64,000 bases of DNA from Yoonia sp. Its GTDB lineage: Bacteria > Pseudomonadota > Alphaproteobacteria > Rhodobacterales > Rhodobacteraceae. Position 1 is the stretch's first letter, and each line of letters opens with the position of its first letter. The notes below the pieces were generated by a model. The model did no database searches and had not been told where the DNA came from. It was given only the letters and a program-made list of their open reading frames with translations. Below, piece after piece: positions 18,805 through 28,039 of the stretch. The position numbers and the translations under genes are program-made. Location: contig JAGSGF010000003.1 of the NCBI GenBank assembly GCA_023955335.1, positions 54,360-118,359 of the forward strand, given 5' to 3'.

Positions 18805-20091
18805 ATGACCGAACCGCTCCGCCTTGGAATTGCTGGCCTTGGAACCGTGGGTGTGGGCATTGTGCGCATCGTCCAGAAACATGCCGACCTGCTGGCACTG
18901 CGCGCCGGACGCCCCGTGGTCATCACCGCCGTGTCTGCACGGTCCAAAACCAAAAACCGCGATGTTGATTTGTCCGGTTATGCTTGGGAAGACGACCCAG
19001 TGCATTTGGCTCAGCGCGCCGACATTGATGTGTTCATCGAAGTCATGGGCGGCCACGAAGGCCCCGCCCGCGACGCGACCCAAGCAGCCATCGCATCTGG
19101 CAAAGACGTCGTTTCTGCCAACAAAGCCCTGCTTGCCCACCACGGCCAAGCATTAGCGATCGCTGCCGAAGCATCTGGTCGTGTCATCCGGTTTGAAGCT
19201 GCCGTTGCTGGTGGCATCCCAGTGGTCAAGGCCCTGACTGAAGGCCTCGCTGGGAACGAGATCACCCGCGTTATGGGTGTCATGAACGGATCGTGTAACT
19301 ACATCCTGACCCGCATGGAAAACGACGGCATGACCTACGCCGAGGTCTTTGACGCAGCCAACAAACTGGGCTTCCTTGAAGCAGACCCGGAACTGGACGT
19401 CGGCGGCATTGATGCGGGCCACAAACTGGCACTGTTGGCCTCCATCGCGTTTGGCACACAGGTTGATTTCGACGCAGTTGTGCTCGAAGGGATCGGATCG
19501 GTCACCATTGAGGACATCAATCAAGCCGCCGACATGGGCTATAAAATTAAGCTGCTTGGCGTCGCACAGATGACTGGCCGCGGTCTGGAACAACGCATGT
19601 CACCGTGCCTTGTGCCTGACACATCACCACTTGGGCAACTGCAAGGGGGTACCAACATGATCGTCCTCGAGGGCGACAGTGTGGAACAAATCGTCCTGCG
19701 TGGCCCCGGTGCGGGCATGGGGCCAACAGCCTCTGCCGTCATGGGGGACGTCATGGATATTGCACGCGGCAATCGGATTTCGACCTTTGGCCAACCAGCG
19801 GCAACACTGCGCAAGGCACGTGCTGCAACCGCTGCTGTCTCGGCCCCTTATTACTTGCGCCTGCAACTGCTCGACAAACCCGGTGCGCTGGCAAAAGTCG
19901 CGGCAGTTTTGGGCGATGCGGGTATTTCCATCGACCGCATGCGCCAATACGACCACCAAGATACGACCGCACCCGTTCTGATCGTCACCCACAAAACAAC
20001 GCAAACGGCAGTCAAAGAAGCGATTGCAGCCTTTGCGACGACAGCAGTCGTATCGGGTGATCCAGTCGCGATACGGATCGAGGCTGTTTAG
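18805..20091 (+). CDS. hom: Homoserine dehydrogenase
   Basis: Reduces aspartate semialdehyde to homoserine, a branch-point step to methionine, threonine and isoleucine. The 428-residue protein has the Rossmann motif GIAGLGTVGVGIVRI (about 8-22), the catalytic region MNGSCNYILTRM, GFLEADPELDVGGIDAGHKL, and a C-terminal ACT domain (from about 350, RLQLLDKPGALAKV) for feedback regulation by amino acid. Followed 60 bases later by glpX. Confidence 0.97.
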   Translation: MTEPLRLGIAGLGTVGVGIVRIVQKHADLLALRAGRPVVITAVSARSKTKNRDVDLSGYAWEDDPVHLAQRADIDVFIEVMGGHEGPARDATQAAIASGKDVVSANKALLAHHGQALAIAAEASGRVIRFEAAVAGGIPVVKALTEGLAGNEITRVMGVMNGSCNYILTRMENDGMTYAEVFDAANKLGFLEADPELDVGGIDAGHKLALLASIAFGTQVDFDAVVLEGIGSVTIEDINQAADMGYKIKLLGVAQMTGRGLEQRMSPCLVPDTSPLGQLQGGTNMIVLEGDSVEQIVLRGPGAGMGPTASAVMGDVMDIARGNRISTFGQPAATLRKARAATAAVSAPYYLRLQLLDKPGALAKVAAVLGDAGISIDRMRQYDHQDTTAPVLIVTHKTTQTAVKEAIAAFATTAVVSGDPVAIRIEAV

Positions 20092-20151
20092 CGCTCGCCT
20101 CTGCGCCCAACCGCCCGGGGATAGGTAACATCAGTTTGAAGGACAGTTTCC

Positions 20152-21114
20152 ATGATCACAGCCATTGATTTCAACGACCCTTCGCTGTCCTTAGACCTTG
20201 CGCGTGTGTCAGAGGCGGCCGCAATCGCTTGCGCCCCGCTTATCGGGCGCGGTGATGAAAAAGCAGCCGACCTCGCCGCCGTTGATGCAATGCGCGCCCA
20301 GTTGAACACGCTCGACATTTCCGGCGTCGTTGTTATCGGCGAAGGCGAACGTGATGAGGCCCCGTTACTTTTTATCGGCGAAGAGGTCGGCAACGGCACT
20401 GGCCCCGACGTCGACATCGCGCTTGATCCACTGGAAGGGGCCACGCTGACCGCCAAGGACATGCCAAACGCGCTAGCTGTTATCGCCATGGGCCCGCGCG
20501 GATCCATGCTGCACGCGCCTGATACCTATATGGATAAACTGGCCATCGGTCCGGGATATGCGAGCGGTGTCGTGTCGCTTGATATGTCCACACGCGAACG
20601 CATCGACGCATTGGCAAAAGCAAAAGGCTGCAATCCGCGCGACATTACAGTCTGCGTCCTTGAACGGCCCCGCCATGAAAACATCATCGAAGAAATTCGC
20701 AGCACCGGCGCTGCCATCCGTCTGATTTCCGACGGCGACGTTGCAGGCGTTATGCACTGCGCAGAGACCGCAAGAACTGGCATCGACATGTATATGGGCA
20801 GCGGCGGCGCACCCGAAGGCGTATTGGCCGCAGCCGCGCTTAAATGCATGGGCGGCCAAATGACCGGACGGCTTTTGTTCCGCAACCAAGATGAAAAGGG
20901 TAATGCGCGCAAAGCGGGCATCACTGACCTCGACAAAATCTACACCTGCGACGACATGGTCACGCAAGACGTGATCTTTGCGGCCTCGGGCGTCACGTAC
21001 GGAAAACTTGTTGCAGGCATCAAACGCGAACCGGGGTTTGTAAGCGTCGAAACCATCCTGATGCAGTCCAAAACTGGCGCCGTGCGGCGGATGCTTTACC
21101 GTAATCCCGTCTAA
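20152..21114 (+). CDS. glpX: Class II fructose-1,6-bisphosphatase
   Basis: Hydrolyses fructose 1,6-bisphosphate in gluconeogenesis and the Calvin/pentose cycles. The 320-residue product shows VIGEGERDEAPLLFIGEEVG (near 62-82), the metal-binding DPLEGATLTAKDMPNA, YMDKLAIG and GGAPEGVLAAAALKC, all diagnostic of GlpX. ATG is preceded by AAGGACAG. It lies in the hom-glpX-recJ rightward series. Usual GlpX signature has Thr after DPLEG; here it is Ala-Thr, a minor variation. Confidence 0.97.
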   Translation: MITAIDFNDPSLSLDLARVSEAAAIACAPLIGRGDEKAADLAAVDAMRAQLNTLDISGVVVIGEGERDEAPLLFIGEEVGNGTGPDVDIALDPLEGATLTAKDMPNALAVIAMGPRGSMLHAPDTYMDKLAIGPGYASGVVSLDMSTRERIDALAKAKGCNPRDITVCVLERPRHENIIEEIRSTGAAIRLISDGDVAGVMHCAETARTGIDMYMGSGGAPEGVLAAAALKCMGGQMTGRLLFRNQDEKGNARKAGITDLDKIYTCDDMVTQDVIFAASGVTYGKLVAGIKREPGFVSVETILMQSKTGAVRRMLYRNPV

Positions 21115-21165
21115 AACACATTTGGGACGTGGCAATGTCGCGCCCCTCATATATGGTGCCACGCA

Positions 21166-22932
21166 ATGACACAGACACCAAATAAGCCCGCATTCCTGAA
21201 TATCGACATCTCTGCGACCGGACGGCGGTGGGTTGGCCCCTCTGTCGAAGAGGATAGGCTGGCCGAAGCCATGGCCCAAGCCACAGCCCTGCCCGCACCA
21301 TTGTGCCGGACCCTCGTGAAACGGGGCGTGACCGCGGATGGCGCGGGTGCGTTCCTTGCGCCGACCCTGCGCGACCTGCTGCCCGACCCGCACGATATGC
21401 GCGACATGGAAAAAGCGGCCAAGCGGTTCCTGCAGGCCGTCAAATCCCGCGAAAAGATCGCGATTTTTGCAGATTATGACGTAGATGGCGGCAGTTCCGC
21501 AGCCCTGCTCATCTGCTGGCTCCGTGATCTCGGCCTGCAATCGACTCTCTATATCCCCGACCGGATCGACGAAGGTTACGGGCCAAACGATGAAGCCATG
21601 TCAGCGCTGGCTGCCAACCATGACCTGATTATTTGCGTCGATTGCGGTACTTTATCCCACGGGCCAATCGATGCAGCATCTGCCGCGGACGTCATTGTGC
21701 TCGACCACCACTTGGGCGGGGAGACGCTCCCGAATGCCCTCGCTGTGGTCAACCCGAACCGCCAAGACGAATCTGGTGACCTTGGGCACCTGTGTGCGGC
21801 TGGCGTTGTCTTCTTGATGCTGGTCGAGGCCAACCGCCAAATGAAAGTCGACGGGGCCAAAGGCCCTGATCTGATGGCCATGCTCGACCTTGTGGCGCTG
21901 GCCACAGTCGCGGACGTCGCCCCGCTTATTGGCGTGAACCGCGCGCTGGTGCGCCAAGGACTGACCGTCATGGGGCGCCGCCAACGAATTGGGATCACGG
22001 CACTGGCCGACGTGGCAGGCATGTCCGAGGCCCCCAGCAGCTACCACCTTGGTTTCCTACTCGGTCCCCGCGTTAACGCAGGCGGGCGCATTGGTAAGGC
22101 CGACCTTGGCGCACGGCTTTTGGCCTGCGACAACAAAATCGAGGCCGAATCGATGGCCGCAAAACTTGACGAATTGAACACCGAGCGCCGCGAAGTCGAA
22201 ACCGCCGTGCGCGATCTGGCACTGGAACAGGCAGAACAACGCGGCTATGATGCTCCTCTCGTTTGGGCGGCGGGCAATGGCTGGCACCCCGGTGTCGTCG
22301 GGATCGTCGCCTCGCGGCTGAAAGATGCCGCCAACCGGCCCGCAGTGGTCATTGGAATCGACGAAGACGGAAACGGCAAAGGCTCTGGGCGCTCCGTGTC
22401 AGGCATTGACCTTGGTGCCGCAATACAGCGGCTCGCGTCTGAAGGATTGATAGTCAAAGGCGGCGGTCACAAAATGGCCGCGGGGCTGTCGGTCGATGCA
22501 GACAAGATCAATGCGGCCATGGAACGGCTTGGCGCGCTACTGGCCAAACAAGGCGCTGACAAAATCGGCCCTGCCGACCTTAAGCTCGACGGTATTCTGA
22601 TGCCCGGAGCAGCCACGGTGGAACTGGTCAAACAAATCGAACAAGCTGGCCCATTTGGCGCAGGCGCACCTGCCCCGCGCTTTGCCTTTCCAGATGTGCA
22701 AATCCTATTCGCAAAACAGGTTGGCGCGAACCACCTTAAGCTGACGTTTGGCGACGGGCTTGGGGCGCGGATCGACGCGATTAGCTTTGGCGCGATGGAC
22801 GGACCGCTTGGGCCGATGCTGACCGGACATAACGGCGCGCGATTCCATTTGGCTGGCCGGTTAGAGATTAACACATGGCAAGGACGGCAATCGGTACAAC
22901 TGCGGCTCGAAGACGCTGCACCAGCGACCTAA
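21166..22932 (+). CDS. recJ: Single-stranded-DNA exonuclease RecJ
   Basis: A 5'-3' exonuclease in recombination and mismatch repair. The 588-residue protein carries the DHH phosphoesterase motifs FADYDVDGGSSAALL (about 102-116, motif I), VDCGTLSHG, VLDHHLGGE (DHH, motif III) and the DHHA1/OB part GSGRSVSGIDLGAAIQRL with GGGHKMAAGLSV. Length is normal. It follows glpX by 51 bases, and its stop is 109 bases before tRNA-Glu. Confidence 0.96.
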   Translation: MTQTPNKPAFLNIDISATGRRWVGPSVEEDRLAEAMAQATALPAPLCRTLVKRGVTADGAGAFLAPTLRDLLPDPHDMRDMEKAAKRFLQAVKSREKIAIFADYDVDGGSSAALLICWLRDLGLQSTLYIPDRIDEGYGPNDEAMSALAANHDLIICVDCGTLSHGPIDAASAADVIVLDHHLGGETLPNALAVVNPNRQDESGDLGHLCAAGVVFLMLVEANRQMKVDGAKGPDLMAMLDLVALATVADVAPLIGVNRALVRQGLTVMGRRQRIGITALADVAGMSEAPSSYHLGFLLGPRVNAGGRIGKADLGARLLACDNKIEAESMAAKLDELNTERREVETAVRDLALEQAEQRGYDAPLVWAAGNGWHPGVVGIVASRLKDAANRPAVVIGIDEDGNGKGSGRSVSGIDLGAAIQRLASEGLIVKGGGHKMAAGLSVDADKINAAMERLGALLAKQGADKIGPADLKLDGILMPGAATVELVKQIEQAGPFGAGAPAPRFAFPDVQILFAKQVGANHLKLTFGDGLGARIDAISFGAMDGPLGPMLTGHNGARFHLAGRLEINTWQGRQSVQLRLEDAAPAT

Positions 22933-22997
22933 ATCCCTTTATTTATTGGCCCTTGCAAACTTTGGGAAAATCATACGTCATTTTTGCAAAAAACCCC

Positions 22998-23025
22998 TTG
23001 CTCTCGCGCTTGGGTTTTCTTAAAA
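22998..23025 (+). promoter_or_regulatory. Probable promoter of tRNA-Glu
   Basis: TTGCTC (22998-23003) and TTAAAA (23020-23025) are separated by 16 bases and lie 16 bases upstream of the tRNA. The fit to a sigma-70 promoter is fair at the -35 and weak at the -10. Confidence 0.45.
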
Positions 23026-23041
23026 GCCCCCTACCAAGTGC

Positions 23042-23116
23042 GGTCCCTTCGTCTATCGGTTAGGACGCCAGGTTTTCAACCTGGAAAGAGGGGTTCAATT
23101 CCCCTAGGGACTGCCA
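23042..23116 (+). tRNA. tRNA-Glu (TTC anticodon)
   Basis: Folds as a complete cloverleaf: acceptor GGTCCCT/AGGGACT (with a G-U first pair), D arm GTCT...GGAC, anticodon stem CCAGG/CCTGG with loop TTTTCAA carrying TTC, T loop TTCAATT, discriminator G and an encoded CCA. The anticodon TTC reads GAA/GAG. Confidence 0.93.
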
Positions 23117-23189
23117 TGGTAACTTTCTAGAAATTCGTTAATGTGAGTGTTCGGGGCATGTTTCTGCGCTCGTTTGCAAAGGAACTGCA

Positions 23190-23966
23190 ATGCTACTGCG
23201 CATCCAAAGCCACCTGCATTACACCACCACCCAGCCCTGTTCGGTTTTGGTCCAGATTGAAGCTGCGCACGACGCACACCAAACGGTTCAGTCGAGCAGT
23301 ATCACGCTTTCGGATGACAACATTATCGCTGGACAAGACGGCGTCGGCACACGTCGCTGGGTGCAATCGGGTGCCAAATTTCAGTGTGATTACAATGCCG
23401 TGGTGCAGATAAATCGTCCTATTGAGCCCATACATGGCCTGATCAGAGGCCCACTTCACACGCTTCCATCCGATGCAACTGCATATCTGATGGCTTCGCG
23501 GTATTGCCAGCCAGAGCCGTTCTTTGACATTGTCGGATCGCAGTTTGGCAATCTATCGGGTGGGGCGCGGATCGCGGCGATGTCCGCTTGGATCAAGAAC
23601 AATTTCACCTATGATATTTCCGCCAGCAACGCCCTCACCTCAGCCTCCGACAGCCTTGCCCAAAAGGCGGGCGTTTGCCGCGATTATGCGCATGTATTAA
23701 TCGCAATGGCGCGGGCTGCGGCCATTCCGGCACGGTTTGTCAGCTGCTACGCACCCGACGTCAGCCCGCAAGATTTCCACGCAGTAACAGAGGTTTACCT
23801 TGATGGCGCGTGGCACATCGTAGACCCGACAGGCATGGCCGACCCCGCCAAAACAGTCCGCATTGGCGTTGGCCACGATGCCGCAGATGTGTCGTTCATG
23901 ACGTCATTTGGATGGATGGATTTAGTGGCTCAGACCGTCAATGTGACCGAAATCAACGTGCAATGA
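23190..23966 (+). CDS. Transglutaminase-like protease-fold protein (first of two)
   Basis: A 258-residue transglutaminase-like protein. The papain-type triad is visible: Cys163 in KAGVCRDYAHVL, His197 in DFHAVTEVY, and Asp212 in HIVDPTG. The N-terminal 130 residues form a beta-rich domain different from the typical bacterial transglutaminase N domain found in the second paralogue. It opens the Anbu cluster: the ATP-grasp gene follows 43 bases on, with tRNA-Glu upstream. In the family such proteins are proposed peptidases or crosslinking enzymes acting on peptide-tagged substrates; none is proven here. Confidence 0.85.
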   Translation: MLLRIQSHLHYTTTQPCSVLVQIEAAHDAHQTVQSSSITLSDDNIIAGQDGVGTRRWVQSGAKFQCDYNAVVQINRPIEPIHGLIRGPLHTLPSDATAYLMASRYCQPEPFFDIVGSQFGNLSGGARIAAMSAWIKNNFTYDISASNALTSASDSLAQKAGVCRDYAHVLIAMARAAAIPARFVSCYAPDVSPQDFHAVTEVYLDGAWHIVDPTGMADPAKTVRIGVGHDAADVSFMTSFGWMDLVAQTVNVTEINVQ

Positions 23967-24009
23967 CGCCCTCGTATTGCCTCTTACGATCAATAGGTTA
24001 AGATCAAAA

Positions 24010-25437
24010 ATGAATACACCCAGAAAACACTTTGATGAGATGCTCCTTGGGGCGAATGATGTGCGCGCGCCCTATAGTGCCTATGACACATGGTTTGCTG
24101 CTCAGGACCCTGCTCGCTTGACGAAAAAGTCCAAAGAGGCCGAGGCGTTTTTTCGTCGAACCGGCATCACTTTTAACGTTTACGGTCAGACTGCAGCCCA
24201 AGAACGGTTGATCCCGTTTGATTTGATCCCGCGCATCATCGCGAACCGCGAATGGACGAAGTTATCCAAAGGCATTGAACAGCGCGTCCGCGCGATCAAC
24301 ATGTTTTTGCACGACATCTATAACCGTCAAGAAATTCTGCGCGCAGGCATCGTGCCCGTTGATCTGATCCGCAAAAACGTGGCGTTCCTGCCCCAGATGA
24401 TGGGCTTTTCGCCACCCGGTGGTGTCTATACCCACATCGTGGGCACCGACATTGTACGCACCGGTGAAGACGACTTCTTTGTGTTGGAAGACAATGCGCG
24501 GACCCCGTCGGGCGTGTCGTATATGTTGGAAAACCGCGAAACGATGCTGCAAATGTTCCCGGAGCTGTTTAGCCAGAACAAGGTTAAACCGGTCAGCAAC
24601 TACCCCAAAAACCTGCGCAGGTCGCTAGAGGCATCTGCGCCCGCAAATTGCGATGGCCGCCCCACCGTGGCGATCCTGACGCCGGGCATCCACAATTCTG
24701 CATATTTTGAACACTCGTTCTTGGCCGATCAGATGGGCGTTGAGCTTGTCGAAGGGCACGATTTGCGTGTCATGGATGGCCGCATCAAGATGCGCACGAC
24801 ACGCGGTTTTGAAACGATCGATGTCTTGTACCGCCGTGTCGACGACGACTATCTTGATCCACTGAACTTCAATCCAGACTCCATGCTCGGTGTGCCTGGC
24901 ATTATGGATGTGTACCGCGCAGGCAATATCACCATCGCCAATGCCCCCGGAACGGGGATCGCGGATGACAAGGCGATCTATTCCTATATGCCTGACATCG
25001 TTGAATTCTATACGGGCGAAAAGGCCCTCCTTAAGAACGTGCAGACGTGGCGCTGTTCCGAAGCAGACTCGCTCAAATATGTGCTAGAAAACCTCGCTGA
25101 TCTTGTGGTCAAAGAGGTCCATGGCTCCGGCGGCTACGGCATGCTTGTTGGCCCAGCCGCCAGCAAGAAAGAGATAACAAACTTTGCGGCAAAACTGCGC
25201 AAGAACCCGTCGAACTATATAGCACAGCCCACGCTATCACTGTCTACGGTGCCGATTTTTGCGAAAAAGGGGCTCGCCCCGCGCCACGTTGATTTACGGC
25301 CCTTTGTGTTGCTGTCGCCCAAGGGCATGGACATCACACCGGGTGGGTTGACCCGCGTTGCGTTAAAAGAAGGGTCGCTTGTGGTGAATTCAAGCCAAGG
25401 CGGCGGTACAAAAGACACTTGGGTTTTGGAGGATTAA
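24010..25437 (+). CDS. Circularly permuted type 2 ATP-grasp protein
   Basis: A 475-residue circularly permuted ATP-grasp ligase (DUF404/407-type family), proposed to form amide bonds between amino acids or peptides using ATP. Seen: FDLIPRIIANREWTKLSKG (about 68-85), DDFFVLEDNARTPSGVSYMLENR (a hallmark block near 155), the glycine-rich nucleotide loop EVHGSGGYGMLVGP near 367-381, and RHVDLRPFVLLSP. Start MNTPRKHFDEMLLG is chosen because a longer frame gives 11 non-family residues. The alpha-E gene follows after 3 bases. Product unknown. Confidence 0.92.
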   Translation: MNTPRKHFDEMLLGANDVRAPYSAYDTWFAAQDPARLTKKSKEAEAFFRRTGITFNVYGQTAAQERLIPFDLIPRIIANREWTKLSKGIEQRVRAINMFLHDIYNRQEILRAGIVPVDLIRKNVAFLPQMMGFSPPGGVYTHIVGTDIVRTGEDDFFVLEDNARTPSGVSYMLENRETMLQMFPELFSQNKVKPVSNYPKNLRRSLEASAPANCDGRPTVAILTPGIHNSAYFEHSFLADQMGVELVEGHDLRVMDGRIKMRTTRGFETIDVLYRRVDDDYLDPLNFNPDSMLGVPGIMDVYRAGNITIANAPGTGIADDKAIYSYMPDIVEFYTGEKALLKNVQTWRCSEADSLKYVLENLADLVVKEVHGSGGYGMLVGPAASKKEITNFAAKLRKNPSNYIAQPTLSLSTVPIFAKKGLAPRHVDLRPFVLLSPKGMDITPGGLTRVALKEGSLVVNSSQGGGTKDTWVLED

Positions 25438-25440
25438 GCG

Positions 25441-26382
25441 ATGCTCGGAAAAACCGCAGGCGGCCTTTACTGGATGTTCCGCTTTCTTGAACGATCAGAA
25501 AACACCGCCAGACTGATAGAGGCTGGGTTTCGCATCGCGCTGACACGGTCCAATGACACAGCGTCAGAATGGAAGTCTGTCGTGACCACCGCAGGTGTAC
25601 GCGCCAGCTATGACGCGAAATATGACAGCTATACCGCGACGAACGTGGTTGATTTCCTGCTGCGCGATCCAACCAACCCGTCCAGCGTGATGTCGTCGGC
25701 TGAAAAGGCACGCACCAACGCACGCATGGTCCGCACTGCGCTGACCACCGAAGTTTGGGAGGCCGTGAACGAAAACTGGATGGTCCTGCGCGATACGCTA
25801 AAGCGGCCTGTCAAGGAAACCGACTTGCCGACCGTCTTGGGCAACATCCGCCGTCAAAGCGCGCTTGTTCGGGGCGCCATGCATGGCACAATGCTGCGAA
25901 CAGACATCTATGACTTTGCTCAAATCGGCACAGCATTGGAACGCGCAGACAACACGGCGCGGATTATCGATGTGAAATACTACACGCTCCTGCCGTCATC
26001 TCAATTCGTGGGCTCGGCCTTGGATAACGTGCAATGGGAAACGATCCTGCGGTCTGTGTCTGCACATCGGTCATTTCGCTGGTTGAACGAAGACGACATG
26101 ACGTCAGCGAACATCGCTGATTTCCTGATCCTTGATTCACGTTTTCCACGGTCACTGTCGTTTTGCAGCCGGATCATCGAAGACAGCCTTGGATTCTTGG
26201 CCAAGGATTATAACCAAACGCACACCTGCCACGACCTGATAGAAGCACAGCGCAACACGTTCCGCACCTTGTCGATCGCCATGGTGTTTGACGCGGGACT
26301 GCATCAATTTATCAATGATTTTATCAATCAAAACAACGCGCTTGGGCAACAGATCGAAGCCGATTACCGGTTCAATGGATAG
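25441..26382 (+). CDS. Alpha-E domain-containing protein
   Basis: A 313-residue all-helical protein of the alpha-E (DUF403) family. It begins MLGKTAGGLYWMFRFLERSENTARLIEAGFR and has RADNTARIIDVKYY repeated conserved elements, both with the conserved E/D-N-x-A-R-x-I/L arrangement. Members are almost always encoded next to permuted ATP-grasp and transglutaminase proteins, and are thought to act with them on a peptide. The gene begins 3 bases after the ATP-grasp stop and is followed 12 bases later by the second transglutaminase. Confidence 0.92.
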   Translation: MLGKTAGGLYWMFRFLERSENTARLIEAGFRIALTRSNDTASEWKSVVTTAGVRASYDAKYDSYTATNVVDFLLRDPTNPSSVMSSAEKARTNARMVRTALTTEVWEAVNENWMVLRDTLKRPVKETDLPTVLGNIRRQSALVRGAMHGTMLRTDIYDFAQIGTALERADNTARIIDVKYYTLLPSSQFVGSALDNVQWETILRSVSAHRSFRWLNEDDMTSANIADFLILDSRFPRSLSFCSRIIEDSLGFLAKDYNQTHTCHDLIEAQRNTFRTLSIAMVFDAGLHQFINDFINQNNALGQQIEADYRFNG

Positions 26383-26394
26383 GCGGCAGAAGTT

Positions 26395-27192
26395 ATGAAA
26401 CTTAAGATCACGCACACGACCCAATACAGCTATGACGCGCCGGTTAACTATGGCTTGCAGCAAGCACGGCTAACCCCTGTCACGTCCGCCCACCAGACCG
26501 TTTCAAGCTGGGACATCGCCATCGACGGCGGCGCACCAGAGCTGACGTTCACAGACCATTACGCCAATGAAACCACGCTGATCCAAGCAACCCAAGGCAC
26601 CACCCAAGTGGCGGTCACTGTGACAGGCGAGGTCGAAACCCATTGCTCTGACGGCGTGTTTGGTAAGATCTATGGCACAGCACCCTTGTGGCATTTCTTG
26701 CAGGACACGCCGCGCACAACTGCGGGCAAAGGCATTCAGAAACTGGCAAAAACACTTGGGCAAGCCGATGACACCCTAAGCGGGCTGCACGCCCTGTCCA
26801 AGGTGATCGCCACGGCGGTGCCTTACGGGCAGGCTGACACCTTTGCGACAACCCCGGCCGAAGACGCGTTGCGTGCAGGCGGCGGCGTCTGTCAGGATCA
26901 TGCACAGATTTTCATCGCAGCCGCACGTCACGCGGGCATCCCTGCCCGGTATGTCAGTGGCTATCTGATGATGAACGACCGCGTTGACCAAGACGCCAGC
27001 CACGCTTGGGCAGAGGCCCATCTGGACGGGCTTGGTTGGGTCGGGTTTGATGTGTCCAACGGCATTTGCCCCGATGAGCGCTACGTGCGTATTGCAATCG
27101 GACGCGATTCACGCGATGCAGCGCCTATCACAGGTGTTCGACTAGGCGCTGCGGCCGAATCCATGACTGTGTCTCTTCAAATTCAGCAATAG
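26395..27192 (+). CDS. Transglutaminase family protein (second, with bacterial N domain)
   Basis: A 265-residue protein with the bacterial transglutaminase N-terminal beta domain (KITHTTQYSYDAPVNYGLQQARLTP, residues 3-27) followed by the catalytic core. Triad: Cys166 in GGVCQDHAQIF, His203 in ASHAWAEAHL, Asp219 in GFDVSNG. This is the form usually paired with alpha-E and Anbu. It differs from the first paralogue mainly in the N-terminal half; the core repeats the same order of motifs. Likely a peptidase or amide-forming enzyme for the cluster's product. Confidence 0.92.
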   Translation: MKLKITHTTQYSYDAPVNYGLQQARLTPVTSAHQTVSSWDIAIDGGAPELTFTDHYANETTLIQATQGTTQVAVTVTGEVETHCSDGVFGKIYGTAPLWHFLQDTPRTTAGKGIQKLAKTLGQADDTLSGLHALSKVIATAVPYGQADTFATTPAEDALRAGGGVCQDHAQIFIAAARHAGIPARYVSGYLMMNDRVDQDASHAWAEAHLDGLGWVGFDVSNGICPDERYVRIAIGRDSRDAAPITGVRLGAAAESMTVSLQIQQ

Positions 27193-27229
27193 TCGGGCGC
27201 ATGTCGCCCTCATAACCGGAAATACCCAC

Positions 27230-27964
27230 ATGACCTACTGCATCGGTCTTCGCCTCAATAGTGGCCTTGTCTTCATGTCTGACACACGCACCAACGCGGG
27301 CGTCGATAATTTCTCGATCACGAAAAAAATGTTCACCTTCGATGTACCCGGCGAACGTGTGATTACGCTGATGACTGCTGGCAACTTGGCCACGACGCAA
27401 TCGCTGATCAGCTTGTTAGAAGAGCGCTCTATCAGCACATCAGACCGCAGCCCTACGATCCTTGAACTGCCGACGATGTTCCAAGTTGCCCGCCTTGTCG
27501 GGGCGACCCTGAAAGAGGTGATTGAAACCAGCAGCCCGGATCACCCAACCGCCGGATCTAAATTTCGTGCATCGGTCATTGTTGGTGGCCAGATCGAAGG
27601 CGGCCTGCCGACGCTGTTCATGATCTACCCCGAGGGGAACTTCATCGAAATCACCGACGACTCCCCGTTCTTTCAGATCGGTGAAGCGAAATACGGCAAA
27701 CCCATTTTGGTCCGCGCCTATGAAGCCGATATGTCGTTTGAAGATTCCATCAAACTGCTGATGGTGTCGTTTGACAGCACGATCAAAGCGAACCTGTCCG
27801 TCGGGATGCCCCTTGATCTGCAAATCTATGAAACCAACAGTTTTATTGTGTCCGACCAGCCCCGTATCGAAGCTGATGATCCATATTTTCAAGAGGTTTC
27901 TCAAAGCTGGGGTGACGCCTTGCGCACAGCCCTGATGCAACTGCCAAGCTACACCCGTAGCTAA
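27230..27964 (+). CDS. Anbu, ancestral proteasome beta-subunit homologue
   Basis: A 244-residue Ntn-hydrolase-fold protein of the Anbu (bacterial proteasome homologue) family. It begins MTYCIGL, giving Thr2 as the expected N-terminal nucleophile after Met removal. Asp18 and Lys32/33 correspond to the Asp17/Lys33 catalytic pair of proteasome subunits. It ends the five-gene cluster 37 bases after the transglutaminase. Anbu proteins assemble into open helical rings in structural studies; peptide-hydrolase activity has not been established for most. No ATPase partner is encoded nearby. Confidence 0.9.
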   Translation: MTYCIGLRLNSGLVFMSDTRTNAGVDNFSITKKMFTFDVPGERVITLMTAGNLATTQSLISLLEERSISTSDRSPTILELPTMFQVARLVGATLKEVIETSSPDHPTAGSKFRASVIVGGQIEGGLPTLFMIYPEGNFIEITDDSPFFQIGEAKYGKPILVRAYEADMSFEDSIKLLMVSFDSTIKANLSVGMPLDLQIYETNSFIVSDQPRIEADDPYFQEVSQSWGDALRTALMQLPSYTRS

Positions 27965-27974
27965 TTTTTGCGCC

Positions 27975-28001
27975 CCCCATTGCTGTAACAAGGCAATGGG
28001 G
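27975..28001. other. 9-bp stem-loop between Anbu and aroQ
   Basis: CCCCATTGC (27975-27983) and GCAATGGGG (27993-28001) form a perfect 9-bp stem with a 9-base loop, 11 bases after the Anbu stop. No T-run follows on the plus strand, so it may be a weak terminator or processing site rather than a standard intrinsic terminator. Confidence 0.5.
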
Positions 28002-28039
28002 CCTAGAAAGGCAGCGAAATTGTAGTAGCGGACGATCCT

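Noticed and set aside
20473..21540. A 355-codon frame on the minus strand across glpX and recJ
   Set aside because: Opposite two well-supported genes with full family motifs; its sequence is Cys/His-rich shadow composition.
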